NCBI GenBank assembly: GCA_033558025.1
Contig: JAUCEF010000017.1
Coordinates: 372,001 to 436,000 of the forward strand
Length of the DNA stretch: 64,000 bases
DNA from: Phytophthora sp. 'mugwort'
Lineage: Eukaryota; Oomycota; Peronosporomycetes; Peronosporales; Peronosporaceae
Direction of reading: 5' to 3'
In this document: positions 61,309 to 64,000 of the stretch, in pieces
How the letters are laid out: every line of letters begins with the position of its first letter
How positions within the stretch are numbered: the stretch's first letter is position 1
The notes under the pieces: generated by a model
What the model was told of the DNA's origin: nothing
Database searches by the model: none
What the model saw: the letters and a program-made list of their open reading frames with translations, nothing else
Program-made: the position numbers and the translations under genes

Positions 61309-64000
61309 ATGATAATCGCTGCGGTCGAAGAGAAGCAGCATGAGGCAGGCGTGGATGCAATGGCAAAGAATACTCCAGCTCCCATTGCCAGCGACAAGAA
61401 TGATAACGTTCAGGTCACGGTCTCAGTTTCTTCTGACGAAAGGAGCCCAACAGAACAACCTCAAGCACCAAAACCCGAGGAAAACGTGCCAAACGAGGTG
61501 GAACTGAAGACACGCGAAGATGAATCAAATACCGGATCAATTCCTCCGTCCGACGCTCCGACGCCATTAAATACGATCGAGTCACCTCCACCACCTGACG
61601 ACAAATTTCAATCTCTCGCTGAGCTGCCATTGTCTTCTTCTTCGCCTGCTAATCTCATTAAAATAACAAAACCCGACACTAACAGTGAAGACTCTTCTCC
61701 GGCAACTACAGACGCTGCGGAACACGAACATATTGTCGACTTCACTGCCCAGCATCGCTCGGAGTCTCTTCCCGCTAAACCGTCCGGCTTCTTCGAGTCG
61801 TTAACGGCAAATTTTGCTCCAGACACAAAGACGATGTGGGCTCAAATCTTTGGACCTCGTTACGAAGATAGCGACCAAGATGAAAATTTACAGGAAGACA
61901 ACAAATCCAATTTGACGAGTTCGACGAATTCCGTCTCATCGAAAAGTTGGCTGCAAGCGAAACTTGCACGGGAACGAAAACTTGACGAACAAATTCAGGC
62001 AAGTCAACGACGCTATCGGGACCGGATGTTGCGCAATGCAGCTGCAAATAACACGGCAAGGAAGCCAAGTCGAGTTCAAAATTCCCGCCGGTCTCAATCG
62101 CATATTGTGACGATCTCGCCGCTTGAACGTGCGGGACTTTCATTGACACAAATCCGAGTTTGTTTCGAGAAAGCACTTGACGACACGTGCAAATGTTTTC
62201 ATCATCTTCATGCAGAAGCACTGGAAGAAGAAGAAGATCCTATTACCTCATCAAGTCGAGGAATTTACATCACTCAGGGGGAACTTGAGCATGTACTTCG
62301 AGAACTATTTGATCTTGCAGATTTGGACTCCTCAAGCACAAAAATCCGGAAAGGAAGTTTAGTCGCTCCTCTAAATTTCGTATCGAATAACACCGCTGCT
62401 TCTGTAGAAGAAATATCGATGAATACAGTATTGCAAGCGAGCTGGTTCGTACCATTCGGACAACTACCTCAGCTTCGAAGTTTGGTTATGAAGATGACTA
62501 AACGACATTTGAGCGAAGACAAATTAGCAATTTTAAACCGGAATCTTCACAAGCATTTCACGTTGTGGCCTCTTTCGACAAAGCTCCAGAATCTGGTACT
62601 GCAACTATCGAATTATCAACTGAAAGATCCACTTAAGGCGCCGATATGGCCAGAAGGGAAGAAATCATCGGATGAACTCGCTCAAGAGCTGCTGGGATGC
62701 ATCGCTGTGGGTAAAGCCACAATGACTACGGACTCGGAAGACTACACGAAGTTCCTGCTCTTTTTGCCAGTACGTTATGACCGAATTACTAGATTTCTCA
62801 ACAATTATTGCTAACTCAACCTGGTGCATTTACTTAATAATCAGGTCGAGCTTGTAGCAAAAACGCACCTTTCGAGTGTTGTGTGTGCACAGCGACTAGT
62901 GTTTTTCCGGTTCTTCATCGAGATCGTCGCAGCAGAGAGAATGCGACTCCACTCCAAGTCACCAGAATCACTTGCGACAGCTTTGCCAGGTCAGACTCAA
63001 ACTAGACGGAAAACGCGAAAAAAACCCTCGAAACGGATGACACTTGATGTCACTATCAAGGATTGTGCAATTCCTGCCGATAGTGAAGAGATCGTTTCAC
63101 TTCGAGCAGCTCATGGGAGTTTGCCTAGCACATCTGAGGCTCACGACGCACAGGATGCACCAGCATATAGTGATATATTCCAACTGAGAGAACAACTCGG
63201 CGATGAAGGTGAGAAACCTGCTAGCCAACTGCAACAGCAACTTGAAGCAGCGATAGCTCGACAACGACAATCTTTACCCACTATTGACGACCAGAATACC
63301 ACGCTAAACCCTGCAGTTAGAGCCACGTACCTCGCGGCTGTGGCATGTCACGAAAGTGTGCTCGTAATGGTACGTTTACACTAGCGATTTTAGTGAAAAT
63401 TGCCTAATTTGTTTTCATCTTTTGTTGTCTCTTAGCTCGAGAATAACATCGATGCTGATGCTGCCATGTCCGACAAACTCACACATTTTATCGAGTTATT
63501 GCAAGATGTCCAGAGCCAAACCAGCGATACTACTACCAACTCGTCACCATTGAAGAATGATAACGAGGATCATCAACTACAGCAATCCCCACCTCCATAC
63601 CCGGAGTCAACGGTACCAGAAGAAGAGGACAGGAAAAGTGAGAGCAGCACTGTGCAGCCACATTTTCCTCCCCCATACGCGATAACGACGCCGTCGTACT
63701 GGACATTTGCACCTTCAATTCCGGAAGCAAAGTCGAGTATCGCCAAACTCACGAGCAAATCACCAAGTACCAAATCTTCCCATTTCCGTTCCCACTTTAT
63801 GCCAACGCAGTCGCCAGGTAAGGACATGAGGACTGAGTAATGTCCAATTAAGCCACCACTAACTAAGTCAAACTGTAGGCGTAGGCGCGTACAACATCCA
63901 ACAGGGTGAAAAACTCACTTTTCAGCAAAAACCGAGCTACTCGTTCGGACCGATGGGAGGCGGAGACTGTAGCGGAGAAGCTCCAGATGCTTTACTACCG
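61309..64000 (+). CDS. Large Ser-rich protein with STPGR/SHIPPO-like motif, right-truncated
   Basis: Exons 61309-62769, 62845-63369, 63436-63817 and 63879-64000 (introns 75, 66, 61 bp; all in phase) run off the right edge; at least 829 residues. The N-terminal 170 residues are acidic/Pro-rich and disordered. Residues 180-490 are mixed helical (WLQAKLARERKLDEQIQASQ, then GIYITQGELEHVLRELFDL). Exon 2 has a basic patch (RRKTRKKPSKR). The last residues visible (SPGVGAYNIQQGEK, KPSYSFGP) fit one STPGR/SHIPPO repeat (PGPGxY...YSFG) found in flagellar and microtubule inner proteins; PPPYAITTPSYWTF in exon 3 may be a degenerate second. The 5' end is uncertain: the frame stays open upstream to about 61200 and could be fed by a small exon at 61064-61156. 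Confidence 0.7.

Overview
The window looks like gene-dense nuclear DNA of an oomycete, most likely Phytophthora or a close relative. The main reasons are a triosephosphate isomerase–GAPDH fusion gene (a stramenopile hallmark), 19 inferred introns that all fall between 61 and 88 bp with GT..AG ends (often GTACGT donors), short spacers between genes, and initiator-plus-flanking-element core promoters just upstream of both GAPDH genes. I saw no prokaryotic operon, CRISPR array, rRNA gene or intact transposon.

Layout. 0-9.2 kb: HSP101 disaggregase (cut by the left edge, minus), a WW-domain protein (+), an OGFOD3-like dioxygenase (-), BLOC1S1 (+), an RNF5/RNF185-like membrane E3 ligase (-, with a 19-nt microexon), an RWP-RK factor (-) and a membrane protein with two FHA domains (-). 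9.5-17.6 kb: ALG11 mannosyltransferase (+), a Na+/K+-ATPase-type pump (+), a MYND protein (+) and a CENP-B-like DNA-binding protein (-). 18.7-27.2 kb: one 8.4-kb reading frame for a 2795-residue protein with N-terminal 21-residue repeats, a long coiled coil and an acidic tail. 27.2-36.1 kb: an enolase-like pseudoenzyme (-) divergent from a CDKL-type kinase (+), then an S28 peptidase (-), NMD3 (+) and PRCC (-). 36.3-40.2 kb: cytosolic GAPDH and the TPI-GAPDH fusion in tandem (-), sharing a tract of identical sequence. 41.0-46.2 kb: an inward-rectifier K+ channel (-) and an orphan multi-pass membrane protein (+). 46.8-53.8 kb: three tandem PX-domain genes (+) in unusually wide spacers. 54.1-64 kb: a CAP-Gly coiled-coil protein (-), a bZIP factor with an extra C-terminal domain (+), and a gene with an STPGR/SHIPPO-like motif that runs off the right edge (+).

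The genes do not form one pathway. Recurrent themes are flagellum and microtubule biology (ENO4-like, CDKL, CAP-Gly, STPGR-like, possibly the giant coiled-coil protein), which fits a zoospore-forming organism, membrane trafficking (BLOC1S1, PX cluster), glycolysis (two GAPDH genes) and ion transport (Na+/K+-type pump, Kir channel). Exon models were built by reading splice sites and phases by eye; all family assignments come from motif recognition, not searches.
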